From: Paenibacillus sp. BK033 | Lineage (GTDB): Bacteria; Bacillota; Bacilli; Paenibacillales; Paenibacillaceae | Length of the DNA: 64,000 bases | Assembly (NCBI RefSeq): GCF_004345425.1 | Contig: NZ_SLVP01000003.1 | Span: forward strand, 283,975-347,974 | Reading direction: 5' to 3' | In this document: positions 7,611 to 15,976 of the stretch, piece after piece | How positions within the stretch are numbered: position 1 is the stretch's first letter | Layout of the letters: the number at the start of each line of letters is the position of its first letter | Translations under genes and position numbers: made by a program | Notes under the pieces: generated by a model | Databases searched by the model: none | What the model saw: only the letters and a program-made list of their open reading frames with translations | What the model was told of the DNA's origin: nothing

Positions 7611-9254
7611 TTAGCGGAAATCATTCATCTCTTCCCGGTTTAGTCTCGCGACCGATTGACCCGGGCCAGCGACTATCAGCTCAAGCAGATCCTGCTGGCT
7701 GATACCGGTGTACGCAAGCTTGCCGCCAAGCCGGGAGGCTTGCCGCAAAGTAAAGTCTACCCCGTCCATCCGTTCCGCGAAAGCGGGCAGGCTTTCGATT
7801 GCGAGCTTTTCCGCTTCTTGCCGCCCCAATATTTCTACCGCTACCGCAGCGGGCTCTCCTTGCAAACGAACCACATTGTATTCCTCAAGCTCCTCGAAGG
7901 TATAACGCCCATGCAGCAAAATGGAAACAAAGCCGTTTTGCACCTGGCCGAACAAGCCGGTTTCCTTCGTTATCCAAGCACCTTTCGGAAGAACGCCGAT
8001 GATCTCCTGCTGTTCGGCCTGCTCCGGGATAGGGAATAACGTCAGAATCCGGTTCTTGTCATACAATACCTCCGCGTATTCGCTCTGGTGCCGGGGATCG
8101 CCCTCTCTCCAGCCATCTCCCGGATGGAAGAAGTAAAGCTGGTTTACGCTAGCCTCTCCCGTAACCGGGAACGAGACCATCCAACGGATCTGCTCGTTAT
8201 CAAACTCTTTTACCCGCTCCCACATGCCGCCGGCCGCATAGTCCTTCGTCACATACGCATAGGAATGAAGCGGAATTTCTTCCCCGGTATCCATCTTGGT
8301 CATTTGTTTTGCGACCACCTCGGGCTGGCTGCGCTCCAGCGCTCTCCGCAGAGCATCCTCCGGAGCCGGGTAACAGAGAAAGCCTGCATACTCTGTACGA
8401 GGCATACGATCCTCGCGCGGAAAATCTCCAAATTGCACATAATCATGCAAAACGTTGCGGTCAGCGGGCGCATCGTGCGGCCATCCCCGGGAATGGGCGC
8501 CAACCCAGGCACCCTTCAGGTAAAATAACGCTCTCTCCCGCCATAGGTAATCGAGAAGCTCGGCAAGCCGCTGCTTTAACGCCGGCTCCGCCGTCAGCTC
8601 CCACGCGCAGGTAAACGCCTGAACCCAATGCCAGAACCATGGCAAAGCCCCGTATTCGGGCATCCCTTGGGTTGTTACCCGCCCGATGGTACGCTTCAGG
8701 GAAGCGATACCGTCTTCCAGCAGCTCTTGATCCTCATACCAATGCCCAAAAATCAACTTAGCCGCCGTATATTTTGCCTCATGGTGATTAAACAGCTGCA
8801 GGGGCTTTCTATAGAAGCCTCCTTCATAAATATGACGGAGCGCACGCTCGAAGCCATCGCTTAATTCCGCACCCATATGTTGTCCGTATCGGGTATAGAA
8901 ATAAACCATCAAGCTGCCCATCAGCTCAACCGGGAGCTCATGGGCTTTCGCCTCCTCCGGCGAAGGGTTCAAATTCAGCGGAAAATGGCCATAGAGCGGC
9001 GCTGCCGGGTCCTGCTGCTGAAGCTGAAGCACCCGGGCGAGCACGCCTTCCGCTTTCTTTTTCGCTTCGGACGAATTGTCCAATAAGGGCTGAATCTCTT
9101 CGTCCAACGCTGCCGCAAATAAGTAGGAGGCATAATAGAAGTTATCCCGAATATCGTGATGGAACCATAATCCTCCGGCAAGCATAGGCAAGCTCTGCGC
9201 GGTTAAGGCTACGGCCCGAATTATCTCTTTTTGGCGCTGCTGTTGTCCGTTCAT
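7611..9254 (-). CDS. Uncharacterised 547-aa protein, probable alpha/alpha-toroid glycan enzyme
   Basis: I do not recognise this family with confidence. The N-terminal 300 residues are rich in helices carrying aromatic pairs (WFHHDIRDNFYYASYLF, PWFWHWVQAFTCAWEL, HDYVQFGDFPREDRM), a pattern seen in alpha/alpha-barrel glycoside hydrolases and polysaccharide lyases; the last 200 residues look beta-rich. There is no signal peptide, so it should act in the cytoplasm. GGGGAGGAG sits 7 bases before the ATG at 9254 and lies inside the longer frame that starts at 9272, so the shorter start is preferred. It is divergent from a DeoR regulator over a 177-base gap, which suggests control by that protein and a role in sugar use. 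Confidence 0.7.
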   Translation of the reverse strand: MNGQQQRQKEIIRAVALTAQSLPMLAGGLWFHHDIRDNFYYASYLFAAALDEEIQPLLDNSSEAKKKAEGVLARVLQLQQQDPAAPLYGHFPLNLNPSPEEAKAHELPVELMGSLMVYFYTRYGQHMGAELSDGFERALRHIYEGGFYRKPLQLFNHHEAKYTAAKLIFGHWYEDQELLEDGIASLKRTIGRVTTQGMPEYGALPWFWHWVQAFTCAWELTAEPALKQRLAELLDYLWRERALFYLKGAWVGAHSRGWPHDAPADRNVLHDYVQFGDFPREDRMPRTEYAGFLCYPAPEDALRRALERSQPEVVAKQMTKMDTGEEIPLHSYAYVTKDYAAGGMWERVKEFDNEQIRWMVSFPVTGEASVNQLYFFHPGDGWREGDPRHQSEYAEVLYDKNRILTLFPIPEQAEQQEIIGVLPKGAWITKETGLFGQVQNGFVSILLHGRYTFEELEEYNVVRLQGEPAAVAVEILGRQEAEKLAIESLPAFAERMDGVDFTLRQASRLGGKLAYTGISQQDLLELIVAGPGQSVARLNREEMNDFR

Positions 9255-9283
9255 CGTTTTACTCCTCCCCATCTGCCTGCAAA

Positions 9284-9312
9284 GTTCATTTATGTTTATT
9301 TTAGTTCATTTA
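9284..9312. promoter_or_regulatory. Tandem GTTCATTTA repeats, possible DeoR operator
   Basis: GTTCATTTA occurs at 9284-9292 and again at 9304-9312, exactly 20 bases apart (two helical turns), with a related ATGAACCCATTTA at 9341. Tandem repeats at helical spacing between divergent genes are typical for DeoR-type binding. Confidence 0.4.
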
Positions 9313-9431
9313 TTAGAAATAATCATTAATAAAATTGTATATGAACCCATTTAAACATTGCGCCGCTATGGACGGGAAGACAGGCTACGTTTAAAATAAT
9401 GACAATACCAATGAGAACGGATGAACAGGAA

Positions 9432-10184
9432 ATGAACCATTTACGCCGATACGAGAGTATTATGGAGGTTCTGCTGACGCAGAGGGAAGTAACGGTTGCG
9501 GAGCTCAGCGAGCGGCTGAGCGTAACAGGCAAGACGATCCGGGAGGATCTGACGAAGCTGGAGGAGCAGGGGCTGGTCAAACGGGTTCACGGCGGCGCCG
9601 TGCTGGCAAACAGCGATCAATTCGGCATTCTGCCCGTAAAGGAGCCGATTGCGAAGCATGCCGACGAGAAAACCGACATCGCGGATACGGCGATGAGGTT
9701 CATCTCCGGCAATGACATCATTGCGCTGGACGGCGGCAGCACAACCCTTGAAATCGCGAAGCGGCTGAGCGATTTTCCGGTAACCGTCATTACCAACGAT
9801 GTGTATATCATCAGCGAGCTGGCGGGAAAAGAAAACGTCCGTCTCGTCGTCCCCGGCGGGTACCGCGTCCGCAACGTTCTAGCAGGTCCGGAGGCGGTCG
9901 CTTACGTCCGCAGCCTTAACATTAATAAAGCGTTTATTTCCGCCACCGGCGTACATCTCGAGCATGGCTTGTCCGTGTATACCGGCGACTTGATTGACTT
10001 CAAGCAGGCGCTAATGTCGACCGCCCGCGAATGCTACGGGGTCGCCGACCACCATAAATTCGGCCACAGCGCGCTCCGCACGTTTGCGAGGTTATCCGAG
10101 CTGACGGCTCTCCTAACCGATAAAGGCCTCCCTGAAGATACGGCTGCCGCATTCCGCGCGGCGGGGGTCCGGTTGGAAAATTAA
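9432..10184 (+). CDS. DeoR/GlpR-family transcriptional regulator
   Basis: A 250-aa sugar-metabolism repressor. N-terminal winged helix: RRYESIMEVLLTQREVTVAELSERL, then TIREDLTKLEEQGL as recognition helix and RVHGGAV as wing. The C-terminal sugar-phosphate-sensing domain shows ALDGGSTTLEIA, VITNDVYI and GVADHHKFG. Several in-frame ATGs exist (9399, 9414, 9432); none has a strong ribosome binding site, and I chose the one that places the helix-turn-helix at the usual distance from the N-terminus. Probably controls the divergent 547-aa protein gene. Confidence 0.85.
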   Translation: MNHLRRYESIMEVLLTQREVTVAELSERLSVTGKTIREDLTKLEEQGLVKRVHGGAVLANSDQFGILPVKEPIAKHADEKTDIADTAMRFISGNDIIALDGGSTTLEIAKRLSDFPVTVITNDVYIISELAGKENVRLVVPGGYRVRNVLAGPEAVAYVRSLNINKAFISATGVHLEHGLSVYTGDLIDFKQALMSTARECYGVADHHKFGHSALRTFARLSELTALLTDKGLPEDTAAAFRAAGVRLEN

Positions 10185-10186
10185 AA

Positions 10187-10224
10187 AATCGCCAGCAGCC
10201 TGATCCAAGCAGGCGCTGGCGATT
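10187..10224. terminator. Bidirectional terminator between DeoR and SDR genes
   Basis: AATCGCCAGC/GCTGGCGATT stem with an inner GCCTG/CAGGC extension, A-run on the left and T-rich right flank; the genes converge here. Confidence 0.8.
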
Positions 10225-10229
10225 TGCTA

Positions 10230-10970
10230 TTAGTTGAAGCCGCCGTTCACGCGAAGCGTTTGCCCGGTAATCCAGCGGGCTTTATCGCTGACGAGGAGTT
10301 CAACGGCATTGGCGATATCGTTAGGCTCTCCAAGACGCCCGAACGCGTTCATGCGGCGGAACGAATCCACTAGCTCCTCGGATTTACCGTTCAGGAACAG
10401 CTCCGTCGATACCTGACCGGGTGCGATGCAGTTAATAATAATATCTTTTGGCCCGAATTCCTTCGCCAGTTGACGGGTTAACTGCTCGACAGCCCCTTTG
10501 GTAGCGGCGTAGACGCTGTAAGTCGGAAGCATCGCGCCGGATACGGAGGTTGAGAAATTAATAATCGTCCCGCCGCCTGCCATATGCTTCATCGCTTGCT
10601 GACAGGCGAAGTACGTCCCTTTCACATTAATCATGAACTGCCGGTCGAACATTTCCTCCGTTACGCTCGCAATCGGCGCGAGGTCCATAATCCCTCCGTT
10701 ATTCACGAGAATATCCACGCGTCCGAACCGTTCAAGCGTCTCCGAGAACAATCCCTCCACATCGCTGACCTTACCGATATCTCCGCGGATGGCAGCAGCT
10801 TCACCGCCCGCTTGCTCGATTAATTGAACAACCTCCATTGCTTTCTCTTGATTAGAGGAGTAATTGACAACAACCTTCGCGCCGGCTTCGCCGAGCTGAA
10901 TGGCGATTTGACGTCCTATTCCTCTTGAAGAACCGGTGACAATAGCGACTTTTCCTTGAAGACTCATCAT
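10230..10970 (-). CDS. SDR-family oxidoreductase (3-oxoacyl-ACP reductase-like)
   Basis: A 246-aa classical short-chain dehydrogenase. Cofactor loop TGSSRGIG near residue 12, DILVNNGG near 86 (NNGG rather than the usual NNAG), catalytic Ser in NFSTSVSG near 138 and YxxxK as YAATK near 152-156, then IAPGQVSTE near 183. NYSSN after the second strand suggests NADP preference. AAGGAG lies 7 bases before the ATG; a second ATG follows directly. It is divergent from an AraC regulator, its likely controller. The substrate is unknown. Confidence 0.9.
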   Translation of the reverse strand: MMSLQGKVAIVTGSSRGIGRQIAIQLGEAGAKVVVNYSSNQEKAMEVVQLIEQAGGEAAAIRGDIGKVSDVEGLFSETLERFGRVDILVNNGGIMDLAPIASVTEEMFDRQFMINVKGTYFACQQAMKHMAGGGTIINFSTSVSGAMLPTYSVYAATKGAVEQLTRQLAKEFGPKDIIINCIAPGQVSTELFLNGKSEELVDSFRRMNAFGRLGEPNDIANAVELLVSDKARWITGQTLRVNGGFN

Positions 10971-11042
10971 TCATTCGCTCCTTTATGTTTTGGATATTTA
11001 ATGGTGTGGCTACAACATTGATTATAGGGAATACAAGGGGAA

Positions 11043-11063
11043 AACCGTTAGAACAGAACCGTT
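11043..11063. promoter_or_regulatory. Direct repeat AACCGTT, possible AraC site
   Basis: AACCGTT occurs twice, 14 bases apart, in the 206-base gap between the divergent SDR and AraC genes. AraC proteins usually bind direct repeats, but this assignment is weak. I see no other clear element in the gap. Confidence 0.25.
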
Positions 11064-11176
11064 CGTTCCTTGCCTATTTCTCTTCGCGGTTGAAAGATAA
11101 GCTTAGTATAGTGAAACTCGCGCAATTATATTTTAAAATAAACATAACCACTATCTCGGAAAGGAATGCATAAGCC

Positions 11177-12094
11177 ATGGACGAAACCTTGCGAATGGAG
11201 CACGCTTTGCGGCAGCTAGCGGATTTGATCCTGCGCCATGCTCCGTCAAGCGGTACGTTTTCTACACCCGTCCCCAACCTGTCATTGATGAATGCCGCGC
11301 ATATGTCGGAGCCTTTGGAATCCGTATATAAGCCCTCCCTCTGTCTTGTGGCGCAAGGCGCGAAGACGGCCACTTTGGGAGACGAGACTTACCGGTACGA
11401 CCCGATGACTTTTGTCGTTATTGCCGCGGAACTGCCGATTATAAGCAAAATCGTGGAAGCTTCGCCCGGGGTTCCGTATTTAAGCCTGAAGCTAAGCTTC
11501 GACCCCGACGTCATTCTCGATATCGTAAAAGAAAGCAGCCGCGTCTCCGACGCCCCCGCGGAAGCCTCACCCGGCATAACGATGAACCGCACGTCGCCGG
11601 GCTTGCTCGAAGCGGCCGTCAGGCTTGTTCAGCTGCTGGATGCGCCGGAGGACATTCCGGTTCTCGCTCCGCTTATCGTACGCGAGATCCTGTACCGCGT
11701 GCTCCAAAGCGAGCATGGCTCGCTGATCCGCTCCTTTGCCATGGCTGGCAGCCATTCGCATAACATTGCGCAAGCGATTCGGATGATTAACCGGCAATAC
11801 GCGGAGCCGCTTGTCATCGATCAGCTGGCTAGGGAAGCAAGCCTTAGCACTTCGGCTTTTCATAAGCATTTCAAGCGCGTAACGTCGATGAGCCCGCTGC
11901 AATACCAGAAAACGCTGCGCCTGCAGGAAGCGAGACGCTTAATGCTGACGGAAACGGTGCATGCTTCCGAAGCCGCCTTCCGCGTAGGCTACGAAAGCCC
12001 ATCCCAATTCAGCCGCGAATACGCCCGGATGTATGGGCGGCCGCCGATGCTTGATATACAAGAGCAACGTGCTTCAGCAATAACAGGGCCATGA
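11177..12094 (+). CDS. AraC-family regulator with AraC_N domain
   Basis: A 305-aa regulator. Residues 30-190 carry the AraC_N type sensor domain (MSEPLESVYKPSLCLVAQGAKTA cut here: begins near residue 38, with the family element YKPSLCLVAQG), and residues 195-295 hold two helix-turn-helix units: VIDQLAREASLSTSAFHKHF, then EAAFRVGYESPSQFSREYARM. This subfamily (YqhC-like) often controls divergent oxidoreductases, which fits the SDR next door. The start has a GGAAAGGA somewhat far upstream (about 13 bases). Confidence 0.88.
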   Translation: MDETLRMEHALRQLADLILRHAPSSGTFSTPVPNLSLMNAAHMSEPLESVYKPSLCLVAQGAKTATLGDETYRYDPMTFVVIAAELPIISKIVEASPGVPYLSLKLSFDPDVILDIVKESSRVSDAPAEASPGITMNRTSPGLLEAAVRLVQLLDAPEDIPVLAPLIVREILYRVLQSEHGSLIRSFAMAGSHSHNIAQAIRMINRQYAEPLVIDQLAREASLSTSAFHKHFKRVTSMSPLQYQKTLRLQEARRLMLTETVHASEAAFRVGYESPSQFSREYARMYGRPPMLDIQEQRASAITGP

Positions 12095-12120
12095 CGATCG
12101 ATCGTCATGACCCTGTTATT
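12079..12120. terminator. 42-bp palindromic bidirectional terminator
   Basis: AATAACAGGG and CCCTGTTATT enclose ATGACGAT/ATCGTCAT, giving a nearly perfect palindrome with only one mismatched pair on each side of the centre. It begins inside the AraC reading frame and is followed by TTTTT. The converging SRPBCC gene ends 18 bases further on. Confidence 0.8.
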
Positions 12121-12137
12121 TTTGGGGATAATAGTAT

Positions 12138-12563
12138 TTAGTGTGCTCTCGTTTGCTTCAGCATCTCGCTCAGCACTTCTTCCCAATGCAGCTTCATTTG
12201 CTCCCGCGTAGCCGCATGGTCCAGGTTTTCCTGATGGAAGCTGACCGTCGTTTTCTCCGGATGGCTGGAGATGAGCCGGATTTGCAAGGTCGAAGGCTTC
12301 TCCCAGCCTGGCTTTGCCCACTTCAGGCGCAGCTGCTGCCGAGGCTTCACAACTCTAAACTCTCCCCGGATCCCTTCGGCGCTATGAAACGTCTCGCCTG
12401 CCGCAATCGTTAAATTGTCAACGCTGCCGATCCACAGCCTCAAGCCTTCGGCCGAAGCAAGAAAGGACCAGGCTCGCTCAGGAGAGATAGGCAGCGTCCT
12501 ACGAACCCCGATCTGAAAACCGGCCGAAGCCGTCCGGCCAACGATTTTTTCGGAATGTCCCAT
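12138..12563 (-). CDS. SRPBCC-domain protein (AHSA1/CalC-like)
   Basis: A 141-aa START-like hydrophobic-ligand-binding fold: RRTLPISPERAWSFLASAEGLRLWIG near the N-terminus, LRLKWAKPGWEKPSTLQIRL in the middle strands and a C-terminal helix LHWEEVLSEML. No catalytic residues can be named. It lies 18 bases downstream of a TetR gene in the same unit and probably belongs to the same response. A longer N-terminus than most family members is present (about 18 extra residues). Confidence 0.8.
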   Translation of the reverse strand: MGHSEKIVGRTASAGFQIGVRRTLPISPERAWSFLASAEGLRLWIGSVDNLTIAAGETFHSAEGIRGEFRVVKPRQQLRLKWAKPGWEKPSTLQIRLISSHPEKTTVSFHQENLDHAATREQMKLHWEEVLSEMLKQTRAH

Positions 12564-12581
12564 TCCTCATCCTCCTCGAAT

Positions 12582-13151
12582 TTATCGGCTTAAAGCGCGT
12601 ACGAACAGATCAGCGCTGGATTCCGCGAATTGCTCTCTCGTAACTTTAGTAACAGCCTCGGCTGTATACAAGCTTGAGATAAAAGCCCCGTAATGCATCC
12701 ACATAAACGTGATGGCTTGCGTTTCCGCATCCGTGTCGATCATTTTGTGTTGTCTTTGCATTTCCTTGAAATAATCCGTCAGAAGCTCGAGCAAAATCCG
12801 GGGATGCTTCTGCGCTTCCTGCCTGATGCCAGCCAAATCATTGTCCGCCAGAACAATAAGAAACAGCTTGCGGTTGCGTCCCATCACCTTATGATACATT
12901 TCGCTTATAAGCAGCAGGTCTGCCCGCATATCCCATACCACTTCTTCTTGAAAAATACGGGTCATTTCCATCGAATAATGAAAATGCTCAACAGCCTTTT
13001 CGAGCAGATTCAGCTTATTGGCGAAGTTCCGGAACAACGTCATCTCGCTAACGCCCGCCGCCGCCGCAATCTCCTTGGTGGATACGCCTTTATACCCTTT
13101 CTCCGCCATCAAATCAATTGCGGCCTGCATGAGTTTTACCTTATTGTCCAA
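12582..13151 (-). CDS. TetR/AcrR-family regulator
   Basis: About 189 aa. The N-terminal helix-turn-helix reads AAIDLMAEKGYKGVSTKEIAAAAGVS then EMTLFRNFANKLNLL, the standard TetR pattern; the helical C-terminal part is the ligand domain. AAGGGTGAT overlaps the GTG at 13160, so I place the start at the TTG at 13151, 7 bases beyond it; the difference is three residues. A symmetric operator-like site lies 24 bases upstream, so autorepression of the TetR-SRPBCC unit is likely. Confidence 0.87.
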   Translation of the reverse strand: MDNKVKLMQAAIDLMAEKGYKGVSTKEIAAAAGVSEMTLFRNFANKLNLLEKAVEHFHYSMEMTRIFQEEVVWDMRADLLLISEMYHKVMGRNRKLFLIVLADNDLAGIRQEAQKHPRILLELLTDYFKEMQRQHKMIDTDAETQAITFMWMHYGAFISSLYTAEAVTKVTREQFAESSADLFVRALSR

Positions 13152-13174
13152 ACCAATCACCCTTACCCGACTGT

Positions 13175-13194
13175 ATGTTAGTACTCACTAACAT
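13175..13194. promoter_or_regulatory. TetR-type operator
   Basis: ATGTTAGT, 4 bases, ACTAACAT: perfect 8-bp arms directly upstream of the TetR gene. Size and symmetry match TetR-family operators. Confidence 0.75.
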
Positions 13195-13261
13195 TTGTGA
13201 TAAGAATAATCTCTTTGGAAAGAGATGTCAACATTAGGTCCGGCGATCGCCGCAAAAAAAG

Positions 13262-13298
13262 CCGTTGCTCCTACCGCTCGAGGCAGCAGGGGCAACGG
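13262..13298 (-). terminator. Terminator after the first sugar ABC operon
   Basis: CCGTTGCTCCT pairs with AGGGGCAACGG (one G-T pair), with runs of seven A on the left and seven T on the right, so it can act on both strands. On the minus strand it follows the solute-binding protein gene. Confidence 0.8.
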
Positions 13299-13382
13299 TT
13301 TTTTTGTGCTTGCAATGCGTACACACCGGATAAGCTTCGGCGGACTGGGCTGCGCGTCCGCTGCCCGGAGTGACTTGCGTTC

Positions 13383-14930
13383 TTATTCGCCCTTCGCAGC
13401 CAGAAAGGCGTCGAACTGCTTCTGCTTCTCGGCGATGACCTTCTCGACGCCGGCGGATTTCAGCGCCGCGATATATTCGGGCAAGACCTTGTCGGTGTCT
13501 ACCGAGCCGGTCTCCAGAGCTTTCTGGTACTGCTTGATGACGTTCGCGAGCGCGCCGACCTCCGCCTTTACGGAATCGCTGTTGAAGACAAAACCGAGAC
13601 CAGGCGAAGGTTTGGCTCCCTCGTTGAACGCCTTGAACTGCTCCCACTTGTCGGGTGCTTCGGTGTTCCACACATGGTTGAGGAACTGGTTGCCGAGTTC
13701 CCAAGCGACGCCTGGGGCGTATTGGCCGGATTTATCGGTAGGCGTCATGACGTCGCCGCTGAGCGTATAGTGAACGCCTTCGATGCCGAAGTTCAGCAGG
13801 TTGACGATATCCTTGTCGGTGTGAAGCAGGTTAATGAACATCATGGCCCGTTCAGGGTTCTTGGACGTCGTCGAGATCGCCAGCATGGCACCCGCCGTCT
13901 CGGAGGTAGAGACCGTTTTACCTGTCAAATAGATTTGATCCAGCTTCCCTCCGATACCGGCTGCATTGGCGATTTCCGCCGCTTTGCCGGGCTTGAGCGG
14001 CTCGATCGTCGAGAAGACGTTGCCGCCCTTATAGGCATCGCCGCTCGAGAGCTGCGTGGTCGCGGCGTCCTTGTTGATATAACCTTTCTGGAAGAAGTCG
14101 CGGGCGAGCTTCAGATAACGCTTGTAAATATCGAAGTCCTCCATCATCTTGACCGTCGTGTCGCTGTCTTCCTTAGAGATGACGCCGGGAATCGTGCCGT
14201 CGCCTAAGGAGTCGAATTCGGTCAGCTGCCCGAACGAACCGCCTTGCATATAGAGAGGAGTCATGTCCGGCTTCTTTTCCTTCACCACCTTGTAGATGGC
14301 GTCCAGATCCTCCGCCGTCTTCACCGTGCTCATGTCAAGGCCCAGCTCATCGGCAATATCTTTGCGGTAGACGACTCCGCCTGCGAACGCGAGCTCCTTG
14401 TTCGTCGGTATGCCGTAGTTTTTACCGTTGATTTTGGAGCCCTCGAGGAACGATGGATCAAGCGAGCTGACAATCCCTTGGCCGTATTTGCTCAGCAGAT
14501 CGCCGAGCTCCTTATAGGCGCCTTTGGCGACATTCTTCGAATAGCCGTTCCACTGCGCCGTGAATAGAATGTCTACCGGCTCGCGGGAGGCAATCATCAG
14601 GTTCACCTTGTCGTCCCATGCCCCCCAGTCGATCGGAGCGATGTCGATGGTGGCGTTGATTTTCTCCGTCAAAATTTTGTTCAGAGCATCCTCCACCATC
14701 GCCTCGTCCGCCTGAGGCGGCCCTTCGTACACGAGCTTCAGCTTGTAGGGCTTTAGATCGGCCGGCGCGTCCGCGCCGTCATTCGCCGCCGCGCTGGCTC
14801 CGGCGTTGCTGGCAGACGCTTCATTGCCGCCGGAAGCGGATGGCTGGTTTTTGCTGCAGGCGGACATGAAGAGGGCGATAACGAGCAGGAGCAGGACTAC
14901 CAGCGAAATTGTTTTTTTCGTCTGCTTCAT
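13383..14930 (-). CDS. Extracellular sugar-binding lipoprotein of ABC importer 1
   Basis: A 515-aa solute-binding protein. Signal sequence with lipobox FMSAC (lipidated Cys25), then a Ser/Ala/Gly/Asn linker and a mature domain starting LKLVYEGPPQADEAMVEDALNKIL. Size and pattern match the long LipO/LplA-like binding proteins (DUF3502 type) that work with LplB and LplC permeases to import oligosaccharides. It is the last gene of a three-gene unit, 99 bases after the second permease; no ATPase gene is present, so a shared MsmX-like ATPase encoded elsewhere is expected. Confidence 0.92.
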   Translation of the reverse strand: MKQTKKTISLVVLLLLVIALFMSACSKNQPSASGGNEASASNAGASAAANDGADAPADLKPYKLKLVYEGPPQADEAMVEDALNKILTEKINATIDIAPIDWGAWDDKVNLMIASREPVDILFTAQWNGYSKNVAKGAYKELGDLLSKYGQGIVSSLDPSFLEGSKINGKNYGIPTNKELAFAGGVVYRKDIADELGLDMSTVKTAEDLDAIYKVVKEKKPDMTPLYMQGGSFGQLTEFDSLGDGTIPGVISKEDSDTTVKMMEDFDIYKRYLKLARDFFQKGYINKDAATTQLSSGDAYKGGNVFSTIEPLKPGKAAEIANAAGIGGKLDQIYLTGKTVSTSETAGAMLAISTTSKNPERAMMFINLLHTDKDIVNLLNFGIEGVHYTLSGDVMTPTDKSGQYAPGVAWELGNQFLNHVWNTEAPDKWEQFKAFNEGAKPSPGLGFVFNSDSVKAEVGALANVIKQYQKALETGSVDTDKVLPEYIAALKSAGVEKVIAEKQKQFDAFLAAKGE

Positions 14931-15029
14931 AAACAGATGGACCTCCCAATAGTCGATTGTATGCTTAACCGGATTGCCGGTTACAGCCTAATGCAAGGCA
15001 GATGTTCCGGTGGGATAACGGTGAATGGA

Positions 15030-15965
15030 TCAGCCCTTCACCGCACCGACCGTCAAGCCGCGGACGAAATATTTCTGAAAGAACGGGTAAGCGAACACGA
15101 TCGGGCCGATACCAACCACGACGAGGGCCATCCGCACGGTTTCGCTGGGAAAGTTGAACATGCCGCCCGCCCTGGCAATCTCGGCCGCAGCCGTCGGATT
15201 GCTGGAGAGGTACTGAATATTCGCAAGCATTTTATAGAGCAGATATTGAACCGAGATGTTGTGGTCGTTGGTGATGAAGACGAGGCTTAGAAACCAGTCG
15301 TTCCAATACGTCAGCGTCTGGAAGAGCGCCACCGTCGCAAGCACCGGCATGGAGAGCGGAAGGACGATGCGGATGAAGATCCGCAGCTCGCCGGCTCCGT
15401 CGATCTTCGCCGACTCCAGTACCGCCGCGGGAATGGTCTCCTTGAAAAATGTCCTTACGATCAGTACCCAGAAGGAGGACACCAAAAGCGGCATAATGAG
15501 CGCCCAGAGCGTATCCTTCAGGTTCAGCATCTGCACGTAGACGAGATACCAGGGAACAAGCCCCCCGGAGAAGAGCATCGTAAAGAAGACGAAGAAGGTG
15601 AAGAATCGGGCATGGGGAAATTGGCTGCGCGATATCGGGTAGGCGTAAAGCGCGATGATCAGCATGCTGAGCACCGTGCCGACGATCGTAACCGTAATCG
15701 AGATTCCGTAGGAATACGCGATCTGTCCTATGTCCTTGTACAGGAAGGCATAGGCGGCCAGATTGAACTTCTCCGGGATGAACCGGTAGCCGTGCGTCAG
15801 GACGGACCTCTCGTCGGAAAACGATACCGAAAGCAGCAGCAGCAGCGGGATGACGCATAGGGCGGAATAGAGGATGAAGAAGATATTGATGCCGCTTGAA
15901 GCTGCGGCGGACAACCGGTTTTTCGGATTTGAGCCCGCAGTGTTTTTGTCGGAGATGGCAGCCAT
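15030..15965 (-). CDS. Carbohydrate ABC permease, LplC/YtcP-type
   Basis: A 311-aa inner-membrane permease with six predicted helices. The cytoplasmic EAA loop that contacts the ATPase reads ESAKIDGAGELRIFIRIVLP near residue 190. The C-terminus ending FVRGLTVGAVKG is typical of this family. AGGAGG precedes the ATG. Lies 11 bases after its partner permease. Confidence 0.93.
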   Translation of the reverse strand: MAAISDKNTAGSNPKNRLSAAASSGINIFFILYSALCVIPLLLLLSVSFSDERSVLTHGYRFIPEKFNLAAYAFLYKDIGQIAYSYGISITVTIVGTVLSMLIIALYAYPISRSQFPHARFFTFFVFFTMLFSGGLVPWYLVYVQMLNLKDTLWALIMPLLVSSFWVLIVRTFFKETIPAAVLESAKIDGAGELRIFIRIVLPLSMPVLATVALFQTLTYWNDWFLSLVFITNDHNISVQYLLYKMLANIQYLSSNPTAAAEIARAGGMFNFPSETVRMALVVVGIGPIVFAYPFFQKYFVRGLTVGAVKG

Positions 15966-15976
15966 CCGGTTCCCTC

